DNA of 64,000 nucleotides, from assembly GCF_036199905.1 (NCBI RefSeq), contig NZ_CP108109.1, positions 2,961,501 to 3,025,500 on the forward strand, written 5' to 3'. The notes below the pieces were generated by a model. That model worked only from the letters and a program-made list of their open reading frames with translations, was not told the DNA's origin and did not search any database. This document shows, in pieces, positions 1-10,315 of this stretch. This DNA is from Streptomyces sp. NBC_00223 (GTDB lineage: Bacteria > Actinomycetota > Actinomycetes > Streptomycetales > Streptomycetaceae). The position numbers and the translations under genes are program-made. Every line of letters starts with the position of its first letter. Within the stretch, counting starts at the first letter, position 1.

Positions 1-2
1 CG

Positions 3-161
3 CTCGGCGCCGCGAAGGCCGTGCTGGTGACCGTGGTCCGCGTCGGCGACGCCACCGCCGCCTACGAGACGGTCCGCGCCGACCACGAACCGGCCGCCCT
101 GCGCCCGGCGATCGCGCTCAAGCAGTCCGTCAAGCTGCGCGCGGCGGCGAGCAGGCGCTGA
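3..161 (+). CDS. C-terminal end of an unrecognised protein (5' end outside window)
   Basis: An open frame enters from the left edge and ends at a TGA at 159-161, giving the last 52 residues of a protein. The visible part is Ala/Val/Arg-rich and ends in a basic tail (VKLRAAASRR). I see no diagnostic motif and do not assign a function. It is co-directional with the SUKH-type genes that follow after 115 bases, so it could belong to the same neighbourhood. The frame is supported by GC-rich third positions only. Confidence 0.5.
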   Translation, partial: LGAAKAVLVTVVRVGDATAAYETVRADHEPAALRPAIALKQSVKLRAAASRR

Positions 162-276
162 CCTCCGGCGGGCCGGCGGCGGGAGTTGTCCACAGGCCCG
201 GGACCGGGCCCGACGCGACTCTTGCCTCACCCCCTAGGCTGGGGTCATCAGCCAGACGCAGCAGGGGGCAACCGCC

Positions 277-1287
277 ATGACGACAGGTCGGCAAGGGCTG
301 GGAGCACCTCCCGGACCCGGTGCCGGGGGACAGTCCGCGCCACCCAACGCGGCCTACGCGGGACAGGTCGTGCAGTTTCCCGACCCGGTACGGGCGGCCC
401 GCCACCCGCGGGGGGTATGGGTGGACGACGACGGCCACCCCGACTTCTCGCCGTACGCCCGCGCGGCGGCCGAGATAGCCGAGCCGCCCGAGGGTTTCGG
501 CATCGACGAACTGCGCCTGACGGACTACGTGTCGGCGAACGCCGCCCTGCACGCCTCGGGCCACGAGCTGTGGGGCAGCCTGTCCCCGGTGGCCACCCCG
601 CACGGCTGGACCTGGCACCACGTCCACGGCACCCGGCGGCTCGAACTGATCCCGGTCGAGGTCAAGGCGCTGCTGCGGCACCACGGCGGGCTGGCCTCGT
701 CCGTCGCCGACCACGCCAAGCGCGGCACCCGGCCGCTCCAGGAGACCCGCCCGGTGCACTTCGGGCTGCCCAAGGACCCGCTGGCGGTCACCGAGCAGCA
801 GGTCCGCGATGTCGAGGAGGAGTTGGGCTACCGGCTGCCCGGCGCCTACCGCACCTTCCTCAAGACGGCCGGCGGCTGCGCGCCCAAGGGCGTCGCGCTC
901 GACCCGGAGCTGGGCCTGCTGATCGACCAGCCCTTCTTCACCGTCCGCGACGACGCCGCCGTCAACGATTTGGTGTACGTCAACAAGTGCCTGCGGGATC
1001 ATCTGACGAAGGATTATCTGGCGATCGGCTATCTCCAGGGCGGCATCCTCGCCGTCAAGGTGAAGGGCGAGCAGACCGGTTCCGTCTGGTTCTGCGCCTA
1101 TGACGACGAACGCGACGGCGACCGCTGGGACACCCCGGCGGCGCGCGTCGCCGAGCTGCTGCTGCCGTGCGGCGACACGCTCGACGCCTTCCTGCTCCGG
1201 CTGGCGGGCAACCCGCCGGAGCTGGAGACGGTGGCGAACCTGATGGTGGACGGCGGCTTCGCCACCGCTGTTCCGGTGGAGGGGTGA
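277..1287 (+). CDS. SMI1/KNR4 (SUKH) protein with a WHH/HNH-nuclease-like N-terminal half
   Basis: This 336-residue protein starts at an ATG preceded by an AGGGGG ribosome site. The C-terminal half (about 170-310) has the SUKH signature: a VTEQQVRDVEEELGYRLP helix, then AYRTFLKTAGG, and a later LAIGYLQGG...VWFCAYD core. SUKH domains usually neutralise nuclease or deaminase toxins. Residues about 105-150 (GWTWHHVHGTRRLELIP...LLRHHGGLA) resemble the WHH branch of the HNH/EndoVII nucleases that such domains oppose. However, the His expected after the LxLIP strand is a Lys (VEVK), so activity is doubtful. No signal peptide is seen. Its stop lies 8 bases before the next gene, so the two are probably co-transcribed. 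The SUKH call is firm; the nuclease-like reading is inference. Confidence 0.75.
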   Translation: MTTGRQGLGAPPGPGAGGQSAPPNAAYAGQVVQFPDPVRAARHPRGVWVDDDGHPDFSPYARAAAEIAEPPEGFGIDELRLTDYVSANAALHASGHELWGSLSPVATPHGWTWHHVHGTRRLELIPVEVKALLRHHGGLASSVADHAKRGTRPLQETRPVHFGLPKDPLAVTEQQVRDVEEELGYRLPGAYRTFLKTAGGCAPKGVALDPELGLLIDQPFFTVRDDAAVNDLVYVNKCLRDHLTKDYLAIGYLQGGILAVKVKGEQTGSVWFCAYDDERDGDRWDTPAARVAELLLPCGDTLDAFLLRLAGNPPELETVANLMVDGGFATAVPVEG

Positions 1288-1295
1288 GGCGGCCG

Positions 1296-3845
1296 ATGGT
1301 CACTTTCGCGCAGGCGCAGGAGCGCGGGGAGCGCTGGGTCAACGCGGACATGTCCGCGTACGAGACCCGCGAGGTCAAGGTCCGCGAGTTCGACCTCGGG
1401 TTCGTGGTCTGGTCCGAGCCCCGCGAGGACGGCCCGACCACCGACGACGGCTCGGTCCGGCTGGTCATCGCCCGGGACAGCGGCGAGGCCACGCTCTGGC
1501 CCGGCCTGCCGATCGGCGAGCTGATCCGGCGCTACGAGGAGGAGTACGGGACCGTGGCGAACGACGCGGTGCCCGACCCGCCCCAGCGGCTCGACCTGGA
1601 GGCGACCTCCTTCCTGCTGAGCCCCCCGCAGTGGCTCCAGGACGCGGCGGACCGGATGGGCATCCCGGACCGCCGGCCGTCCGCCGCGGGCGGCCCCGCG
1701 GCCCCGGCGCCACAGGAGGTCGCGCCCGCTGCGGGCGGCGGCATCGCCTACCGGCGGCCGGGCGACAGCGCGGCGCCCGCGGCTGCCGCGCGCTCCGGCG
1801 GGATCGACTTCCGGCGCCCGGCGGGCGGAAGCGGCGCGGAGGTCTCCGGCGACGCGGGCCCGGCCGGGTCCGCCGCCCCGGACGGCCCGCCGAGCCCGGC
1901 GCCCGCCTCCGGCGGCGTCGACTACCGGCGGCCCCCCGCCGTGCCCGCGCAGGGCTCGGGCGCGCCCGTGTCCCGGGACGAGGCCCCCGCCGCCGGCGGC
2001 TGGGCCGGGAAGACGGTGAGCGACTCCGGGCAGGGGCAGTCCGTCGCGGTGCCCGAGACCGTGCTCGCGCCGCCGCTCAGCGGGGCCGACCTGGTCGAGG
2101 ACGTGCCGTCGGGAGCCGCCGAGGCCAGGACCGAGCTGCTGCCGGGCGGGAGTTCGCTGCCCCCGACGATGATCGCCCCGCCCGCCCCGGAGGCTCCCGT
2201 ACCGCCGAGGCCCGGGGTGCCGCTCACCGTCGGCGGCTCGCTGTACCCGCCGCCGGGCGGACCGGCCGTACCGCTGCCACCGCCGGGGGGAGTCGGCGGA
2301 GCCGCCGACATCGCCGACATGGAGACAGCCAGGGCCGTCCGCGGCAGCGTGCCGCCGCCGGCCGGTCCGCCGCCGAGGAGTCCGGACGCGCCGCCCCCGC
2401 CGCCCGGCGCGTTCTCCGCCGGGCCGCCCGCGCCGGGCGCTCCGGCGTACGGGTCGGCGGCACCGGCCGGTTACGCGGGGCCGCCCCCGCCGCCGGGTGC
2501 GGGTACGCCTCCCCCGGGAGGCGGCGACCCGCACTACGCCGCCACCATGCTCGCGGGGCCCTCCCTGCCGCCGCCCCCGCCGGGGGCCGGCGGACCGCAC
2601 ATGCCCCCGCCGCCGCCCGGTCAGGGCACGCCTCCCCCCGGAGGCGGCGACCCGCACTACGCGGCGACGATGCTCGCCGGGCCTTCCCTGCCGCCTCCCC
2701 CTCCCCCGGGAGCCGGCGGACCCGGCATGCCCCCGCCGCCGCCTCCGCCTCCTGGCGTGGGCGGTCCCGGGACGGCGCCGCCCGGTCCCCTGGGTGTCAA
2801 CGGCCCCGGGGCGGCGCCGCCTCCGCCGCCCGCGTACGGCTATCCGCAGGCCGCCGTCGTGCCGACGGTCGGCCCCGGTTACATGGCCGTGCTCCGCTAC
2901 CGCGGCCAGGACGGCAGCGAGCAGCAGCTCATCCGGCGGTCGGCGCCGGGCACTCCGCACCCGGAGTGGCAGATCCTGCACGAGCTGCGGTCCCTGGGCG
3001 TGCGCCCGGACCAGGTTCTCGAACTGCACACCGAGCTGGAGTCCTGTGACCTGCCGGGCGGTTACTGCACCCGGATGATCCGCGAGACCTGGCCGCAGGT
3101 GCGGATCAGCCACACCGCGCCCTACGGCCGCGACCACGCCGGCCGCCGGCAGGGCGTCCAGCACCTGCTGACCCACCAGGGCGAGCTGCACCAGGTGGCG
3201 GGCGCCCCCGCCCGCCCGCAGCCGCAGCGGGTGCCGATGCCCGATCCGCACACCGTGCCGCGGGTGCCGCCGGTGCCGCTGGAGGTGATCGGGCAGGAAC
3301 TGGCGGGCGCCTTCGGCCCGCAGGGCGTCTTCCGCTTCGACCAGCGCGCGGTCTCCCGGCAGGGCGTGCCCGACATCGTGGCGCAGACCCTGGTGTGGGC
3401 CGGACTGCCGCTCGACTTCGGCCCCTTCTTCTGGGCACAGGCCCAGCCGGGCCAGCCGGTGCCGACCCTGGCCGAACTCGCCGCGCAGCGCGGTGTGCGG
3501 CCGGCCTCCGACGCGGGCTCGTACCTCGTCATGGGCAATGACTTCGGCCGCCAGCTGTGCGTGCAGTACGGCACCGCGCACATCGTCGCGGTGCCGCTGG
3601 AGGCGGGTCCCGGCGGACAGCCGGTGCCGCCGCAGTTCGTGAACTCCAGCCTGCCGGAGTTCGCCCGCTGCCTGGCGCTGCTCGGCCGGATGTGGCGGCT
3701 GCGGATCGGGCTGACGCCCGACCAGGCCGGACGCTGGACGGTCGATTTCCAGGCGCAGTTGGCCGCCCAGGACCCGGCGGCGATCGCCTCGCCCGACAAC
3801 TGGTGGTCGGTGCTGATCGAGCAGATGTGGGACGGGCTGCTGTAG
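1296..3845 (+). CDS. Multidomain protein: N-terminal Imm-like domain, YRRP repeats, polyproline linker, deaminase-like domain, SUKH-4 domain
   Basis: The ATG at 1296 (849 residues) was chosen because the longer frame overlaps the upstream gene; a GGAGG lies about 13 bases upstream. Residues 1-100 form a compact alpha/beta region (FVVWSEPRED...LVIARDSGEA) resembling small immunity domains. Then come three spaced YRRP/FRRP motifs (GIAYRRP, GIDFRRP, GVDYRRP) and a polyproline stretch of about 200 residues containing a repeated DPHYAATMLAGPSLPPPPP unit. Residues about 525-620 carry HPEWQIL and ELHTELESCDLPGGYC, which fit the H-x-E and C...C zinc motifs of nucleic-acid deaminases of the YwqJ/SCP1.201 type. 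The last 190 residues look like SUKH-4. No secretion signal is visible. It is followed by a strong terminator. Confidence 0.7.
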   Translation: MVTFAQAQERGERWVNADMSAYETREVKVREFDLGFVVWSEPREDGPTTDDGSVRLVIARDSGEATLWPGLPIGELIRRYEEEYGTVANDAVPDPPQRLDLEATSFLLSPPQWLQDAADRMGIPDRRPSAAGGPAAPAPQEVAPAAGGGIAYRRPGDSAAPAAAARSGGIDFRRPAGGSGAEVSGDAGPAGSAAPDGPPSPAPASGGVDYRRPPAVPAQGSGAPVSRDEAPAAGGWAGKTVSDSGQGQSVAVPETVLAPPLSGADLVEDVPSGAAEARTELLPGGSSLPPTMIAPPAPEAPVPPRPGVPLTVGGSLYPPPGGPAVPLPPPGGVGGAADIADMETARAVRGSVPPPAGPPPRSPDAPPPPPGAFSAGPPAPGAPAYGSAAPAGYAGPPPPPGAGTPPPGGGDPHYAATMLAGPSLPPPPPGAGGPHMPPPPPGQGTPPPGGGDPHYAATMLAGPSLPPPPPPGAGGPGMPPPPPPPPGVGGPGTAPPGPLGVNGPGAAPPPPPAYGYPQAAVVPTVGPGYMAVLRYRGQDGSEQQLIRRSAPGTPHPEWQILHELRSLGVRPDQVLELHTELESCDLPGGYCTRMIRETWPQVRISHTAPYGRDHAGRRQGVQHLLTHQGELHQVAGAPARPQPQRVPMPDPHTVPRVPPVPLEVIGQELAGAFGPQGVFRFDQRAVSRQGVPDIVAQTLVWAGLPLDFGPFFWAQAQPGQPVPTLAELAAQRGVRPASDAGSYLVMGNDFGRQLCVQYGTAHIVAVPLEAGPGGQPVPPQFVNSSLPEFARCLALLGRMWRLRIGLTPDQAGRWTVDFQAQLAAQDPAAIASPDNWWSVLIEQMWDGLL

Positions 3846-3878
3846 GACCGCGGCGGTACGCGCGTACCGGGTTCTCTC

Positions 3879-3920
3879 GACAGGGCCGGGTGGAAGGAGT
3901 GTCTTCCGCCCGGCTCTGTC
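3879..3920 (+). terminator. Strong hairpin terminator after the deaminase/SUKH-4 gene
   Basis: GACAGGGCCGGGTGGAAG (3879-3896) pairs over 18 positions with CTTCCGCCCGGCTCTGTC (3903-3920), with two G:U pairs and a 6-base loop. It lies 33 bases after the stop codon. There is no clear U-tract, as is usual in Streptomyces. Confidence 0.8.
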
Positions 3921-3980
3921 GCGTTTCCCACGGTTCCCCGTGTGGCCGCGGGTAGGAGCAAGACCGGAGTGTCGCAACCG

Positions 3981-3986
3981 TATAAT
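3981..3986 (+). promoter_or_regulatory. Consensus -10 box (TATAAT) for the coiled-coil gene
   Basis: A perfect TATAAT occurs in a locally AT-rich stretch 75 bases before the ATG at 4061, between the upstream terminator and the gene. The -35 position 17 bases upstream (GCAAGA) is poor. A perfect -10 hexamer is uncommon in DNA of this GC content. Confidence 0.55.
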
Positions 3987-4060
3987 GCGGACATAAGCGA
4001 AAAATAGGTCCCGGTACACGGCCATGACTCGGCGCGGCCCAACGGCGAGGGGCAAAGGGC

Positions 4061-4975
4061 ATGAGCAGTAATACGACCACATCGTCACCGTGGGAATTCA
4101 GTACCGCGCGTGGACGCGGCTACCGGCCCGACCAGGTGGACCGCTTCCTGGACGAGTTGTCCGAGGACCGGGACGCCGCGTGGGAACGGGCCGCCCGACT
4201 GACCGTGCTCGCCAATGAGATGGACGCCGAGTCCGTGGAGCTGCGGCAGCAGGTCGGCGCCCTCGACTCCGACGCCTTCGCCGTGCTCGGCCCGGGCGCG
4301 CAGGAGTTGCTGCGGATGGTCGAGAAGGAGGCCGCCGCCGTACGGGAACGCGCCGAGGCCGAGGCGCAGTACGCGAGGGACGTGGCGGACACCGCCCGCC
4401 GTACGCTCCAGGACGAGTCCCGGGCGGCGGCCTCGGCGCGGCTGGCGGCGGCGGAGGAACAGGCCCAGCACGTGCTGGACGAGGCGTGCGGCCAGGCGGC
4501 GGAGATCCTCGGGGAGGCCCGCGCCGAGGCCGACTCCGTCCGCGGTGACGCCCAGGGCGCGCTGGACGGCATGCGGCAGCAGGTGGGCCGCGACCTGGCG
4601 GACCTGGACGCGGAGCGGCGCGAGCGGATGGACACGCTGGAGCACGAACTGGCCGAGCGGGAGGCCGGGGTCGACAGCCGGCTCGCCGATCTGCTCGCCG
4701 ACGCGGAGCGCCGGCTGGAGGAGGCGCACCGGGAGCGGGCGGAGGCGGAGGAGTCGCTGCGGACGGGGCAGGAGGACGCGGAGGCGCGGGCGGCGGAGCT
4801 GCTGGCGGAGGCGAGGGGGCGCGAGGAGCGGGTACGGCGGGAGGCGGAGCGGGTCCTGCGGGAGCACGAGGCCCGGCGGGACGAGGTGCGGGGTCATCTC
4901 GCGCACATCCGCTCGACGCTGGCCTCGTTGACCGCCCACGACCCGGGCCCCTCGCCGGAGCCCCCGGCCGACTAG
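4061..4975 (+). CDS. DivIVA-like coiled-coil protein (FilP/Scy-type, often annotated cellulose-binding protein)
   Basis: This 304-residue protein opens with a DivIVA-like segment (FSTARGRGYRPDQVDRFLDEL). From about residue 35 to 290 it is a nearly unbroken Ala/Glu/Arg-rich coiled coil with heptad periodicity (RERAEAEAQYARDVADTARR and similar). It ends in a short Pro-rich tail. In Streptomyces, proteins of this build (DivIVA, Scy, FilP and paralogues) act in polar growth and cytoskeletal assemblies; the cellulose-binding label is historical. It has no membrane segment. It stands alone, with its own promoter and the convergent histidine kinase gene downstream. The general family is fairly certain; which paralogue is not. 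Confidence 0.75.
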   Translation: MSSNTTTSSPWEFSTARGRGYRPDQVDRFLDELSEDRDAAWERAARLTVLANEMDAESVELRQQVGALDSDAFAVLGPGAQELLRMVEKEAAAVRERAEAEAQYARDVADTARRTLQDESRAAASARLAAAEEQAQHVLDEACGQAAEILGEARAEADSVRGDAQGALDGMRQQVGRDLADLDAERRERMDTLEHELAEREAGVDSRLADLLADAERRLEEAHRERAEAEESLRTGQEDAEARAAELLAEARGREERVRREAERVLREHEARRDEVRGHLAHIRSTLASLTAHDPGPSPEPPAD

Positions 4976-4988
4976 GTTTTCCCTCCCG

Positions 4989-5001
4989 CCCCCGGAGGGG
5001 G
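4989..5001. terminator. Short bidirectional hairpin between convergent genes
   Basis: CCCCC-GGA-GGGGG lies in the 28-base gap between the stop of the coiled-coil gene and the stop of the histidine kinase gene. It follows TTTTCCC on the plus strand. It is short, so it is a weak candidate. Confidence 0.35.
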
Positions 5002-5003
5002 TC

Positions 5004-6365
5004 TCAGCGCGGGAGCGGCACCATCGCCGAGACGCGGAACCCGCCCTCCGCCGTGGGCCCCGCGGCGAAGCCGCCCCCGTGCCCGGTCACCCGCTCCCGC
5101 ATCCCGAGCAGCCCGTGCCCCCCGCTGGGAAGCAACGGCCCCTGCCGCGCCCCCGACGCCGGCCCGTTGGTGATGAGGACGGCGACCTCCGCCTCCCGGA
5201 ACGCCAGCCGCACCTGCGCCCTCGCCCCCGCCGCGTGCTTGTGCACGTTCGTCAGCGCCTCCTGCACCACCCGGTACACCGTCGCCTCGATCCGCGCTCC
5301 GCAGGGCCGCGCCTCCCCCTCGATCGTCAGCTCGACCCCCATCCCGGCCGCCTGCGACTCCTCCACCAGCGCCGCGAGCTGGGCCAGGCACGGCCCGTCG
5401 TCCACCTCCCCGACAGCCTCGACGGCTTCGGCGACCCCGACCGCCTCCACGGCCCCAAAGGCCCCGACAGCCCCGACGGGCACGGGCGAGGCGGCGGGCA
5501 CGGCCGCCGGCACGTCCACCGGGGAAGCCGTGCGCAGCACCCCCAGCATCTGCCGCAGTTCGGTCAGCGCCTGCCGTCCCATGTCCCCCAGCAGCTCCGC
5601 GCTCGCGGACGCCTTCTGCGGGTCCTTCAGCGCCACCGCCTTGAGCGCGGCGGCATGCACCACCATCAGGCTCACCCGGTGGGCGACCACGTCGTGCATC
5701 TCGCGGGCGATCCGGGTGCGTTCGTCCGCCCGGGCGCGTTCGGCCCGCTCCAGCGCCTTCTCCGCGAGGAGTTCCAGTTCGCGTTCCAGACCGTCGGCCC
5801 GCTCCCGCAGGCTCTCCACGAGCCGGCGCCTGGCCCGTACGTACAGACCGAGCAGCACGGGCGGGGCGGTGAGGCCGAGCGCCATCAGGGCCGAGACGAT
5901 CAAGGTGACCGGCACCGACATCGACCGGCCCTCGGAGGAGTCGCGCAGGCTGTCCTCGAAGTTGAGGAAGGCGACCAGCATCGTGCCCAGGCCGTTCATC
6001 CCGGCCAGCGCCCCCGTGATCCGCCGGGGCACCTCCGAGGACGCCAGGGTGTACAGGGCGACCAGCGAGAGGATGAAGCCCATCTGCGCGGGGGTCACCG
6101 CGATGGCGACCAGTACCACGGCCACCGGCCAGCGCCGCCGCAGCACCAGGACCGTGCCGACCAGAATGCCGAACAGCGCCCCCGCGCCGGTCATGATCCC
6201 GGTCTTCTGCGCGAAGGTCGCGCCCTCGAAGGCGCACTCCAACGCCGATATCGCGGCCAGCGTCACATCCAGGACGAAGCCGCGCCGGCGCTTCCACCAC
6301 CACCATCCGGACCCGGGCTGTCCACCGGCCCCGTCGTCCGGTACGTGCGCCCCCGTCGTACTCAT
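5004..6365 (-). CDS. Membrane sensor histidine kinase (HisKA_3 / NarL-type), orphan
   Basis: This 453-residue kinase starts at the ATG at 6365, behind CTGGAGGTC. Four or five hydrophobic segments occupy residues about 30-190, followed by a coiled linker and the DHp motif RIAREMHDVVAHRVS with the phosphoacceptor His. The ATP-binding domain includes YRVVQEALTNVHKHA and GGHGLLGMRERV. Between DHp and ATPase lies an odd low-complexity segment of alternating Val/Ala/Gly/Glu (GAVGAFGAVEAVGVAEAVEA) encoded by degenerate short repeats. No response regulator gene adjoins it, so its partner is unknown; the LuxR-type regulators in this window are several genes away. It is divergent from ppc. The signal sensed cannot be predicted. 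Confidence 0.85.
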   Translation of the reverse strand: MSTTGAHVPDDGAGGQPGSGWWWWKRRRGFVLDVTLAAISALECAFEGATFAQKTGIMTGAGALFGILVGTVLVLRRRWPVAVVLVAIAVTPAQMGFILSLVALYTLASSEVPRRITGALAGMNGLGTMLVAFLNFEDSLRDSSEGRSMSVPVTLIVSALMALGLTAPPVLLGLYVRARRRLVESLRERADGLERELELLAEKALERAERARADERTRIAREMHDVVAHRVSLMVVHAAALKAVALKDPQKASASAELLGDMGRQALTELRQMLGVLRTASPVDVPAAVPAASPVPVGAVGAFGAVEAVGVAEAVEAVGEVDDGPCLAQLAALVEESQAAGMGVELTIEGEARPCGARIEATVYRVVQEALTNVHKHAAGARAQVRLAFREAEVAVLITNGPASGARQGPLLPSGGHGLLGMRERVTGHGGGFAAGPTAEGGFRVSAMVPLPR

Positions 6366-6541
6366 GACCTCCAGCCTAGGCGGTCCGGGTGACGGCGTAC
6401 CGGCCCCGTCGCCGTGTCCGCCAAATGGGCTGCCCGTCTCGCCGCAAGGAGGGCCACCTATCCTGGAACGGTCGGACAGCGCGGTCCGCGAGTCTTTCGT
6501 CAAACGCCGTCGCCCCTCCCACTGCACAAGGAGCCGCACCT

Positions 6542-9271
<2,730 letters not shown>

Positions 9272-9283
9272 CCCGGAGTTCGT

Positions 9284-9312
9284 CCCCGGCCGCCCGGAAG
9301 GCGCGGCCGGGG
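9284..9312 (+). terminator. Terminator after ppc
   Basis: CCCCGGCCGC (9284-9293) pairs perfectly with GCGGCCGGGG (9303-9312) across a 9-base loop, 12 bases after the ppc stop. Confidence 0.75.
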
Positions 9313-9412
9313 AAGTTCTGTCAAGGGGGCGCCATTCCACGCGACAACCCCTACGCTTTTCCCACGACGCCGGTGGGGGCCGGCGTTGATCAGGGGGCGA
9401 GACGCACGGGGT

Positions 9413-9454
9413 CCGGCACCTGGGTGGGGACGGCGGTCCCGACCCGGGTGCCGG
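9413..9454 (+). other. Very stable hairpin in the leader of the LuxR-type regulator gene
   Basis: CCGGCACCTGGGT (9413-9425) pairs with ACCCGGGTGCCGG (9442-9454) with one G:U. Inside it, GGGAC (9427-9431) pairs with GTCCC (9436-9440). It sits about 60 bases before the probable GTG start and has no gene ending just before it, so it looks like leader structure rather than a terminator. Confidence 0.5.
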
Positions 9455-9511
9455 GCCTCACGCGAATGCGCCCCGCCACTGGGGGAGTGCCCAACATCGG
9501 GAGTGGTGTCC

Positions 9512-10315
9512 GTGGGACGAATCCGCGTTCTCGTCGTCGATGACCACCGCATCTTCGCCGAGTCGCTCGCCGCCGCACTCGCGGCGGAGCCCGATGTCGA
9601 CGTGTCGGCCGCCGGGAGCGGCCCGGCCGCGCAGCGCTGTCTGGACCGCGCCGCGGCCGACAACCGGCGTTACGACGTCCTGCTGGTGGACGCCGATCTG
9701 GGCGCCGGGCCCAGGCCGCCGGTGACGCTGGCGGCGGTGCCGCCGCTGCCCGGCCCTGAGGCGCGCTCGATCGAGCCGCGCGACCCGGTCATGGACGGTC
9801 TCGCGCTGGTGGAGCGGGTGCGCGCCGCCTATCCGGGAACCCGCACGGTCGTGCTCGCCGAGCGGGACGACCCGATCAGGGCCGCCCGCGCGCTGCAATC
9901 GGGCGCGTCCGGGTGGGTCGCCAAGGACTGCTCGCTGTCCCGGCTGCTCGCGGTGGTCCGCGGGGTGCTGCGGGACGAGACGCATCTGCCGCCCGCGCTG
10001 CTCACCGGGGTGCTGCGGGAGCTGACGGCGGCCCGCAGGCACCGCACCGAGAGCGAGCTGCTGGTGGAGTCGCTGACGCCGCGCGAGCAGGAGGTGCTGC
10101 GCTGCATGGTGGCCGGACTCGGCCGCAAGGCGGTCGCCGAACGGCTCTTCCTGTCCCCGCACACCGTGCGGACCCATATGCAGAACGTGCTGGGCAAGCT
10201 GGGCGTGCACTCCACCCTCGCGGCGGTCGCGCTGGCCCGCAGGGCCGGGGTGGGCCCGGTGGAGCTGGTGCCGTCAGCCGGGGACGTTGTCGAACGGCGC
10301 GGTCAGCTGTCGTAG
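9512..10315 (+). CDS. LuxR/NarL-family response regulator with an insertion in the receiver domain
   Basis: The start is probably the GTG at 9512, behind GGGAG; GTGs at 9503 and 9506 are alternatives. The product has about 267 residues. The receiver has the acidic pair (VLVVDDHRI), the probable phosphoacceptor D60 (VLLVDADLG) and the conserved Lys (GWVAKDCS). Between D60 and the usual MDG about 28 extra residues are inserted (a GPRPPVTLAAVPPLPGPEA-type, Pro-rich loop). The LuxR helix-turn-helix is intact (LTPREQEVLRCMVAGLGRKA...LSPHTVRTHMQNVLGKLG). No kinase gene is adjacent. Its last 42 bases overlap the convergent tamR end. Confidence 0.85.
   Translation: MGRIRVLVVDDHRIFAESLAAALAAEPDVDVSAAGSGPAAQRCLDRAAADNRRYDVLLVDADLGAGPRPPVTLAAVPPLPGPEARSIEPRDPVMDGLALVERVRAAYPGTRTVVLAERDDPIRAARALQSGASGWVAKDCSLSRLLAVVRGVLRDETHLPPALLTGVLRELTAARRHRTESELLVESLTPREQEVLRCMVAGLGRKAVAERLFLSPHTVRTHMQNVLGKLGVHSTLAAVALARRAGVGPVELVPSAGDVVERRGQLS

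Noticed and set aside
228..240. CACCCCCTAGGCTGG before the first SUKH gene as a leaderless promoter
   Set aside because: It resembles the element before merR but lies 40 bases before an ATG with its own ribosome site, and no -35 fits.
1098..4088. A 996-codon open frame on the minus strand opposite the SUKH genes
   Set aside because: It is a shadow of the GC-rich plus-strand genes: Arg/Gly-rich, no motif, no ribosome site.
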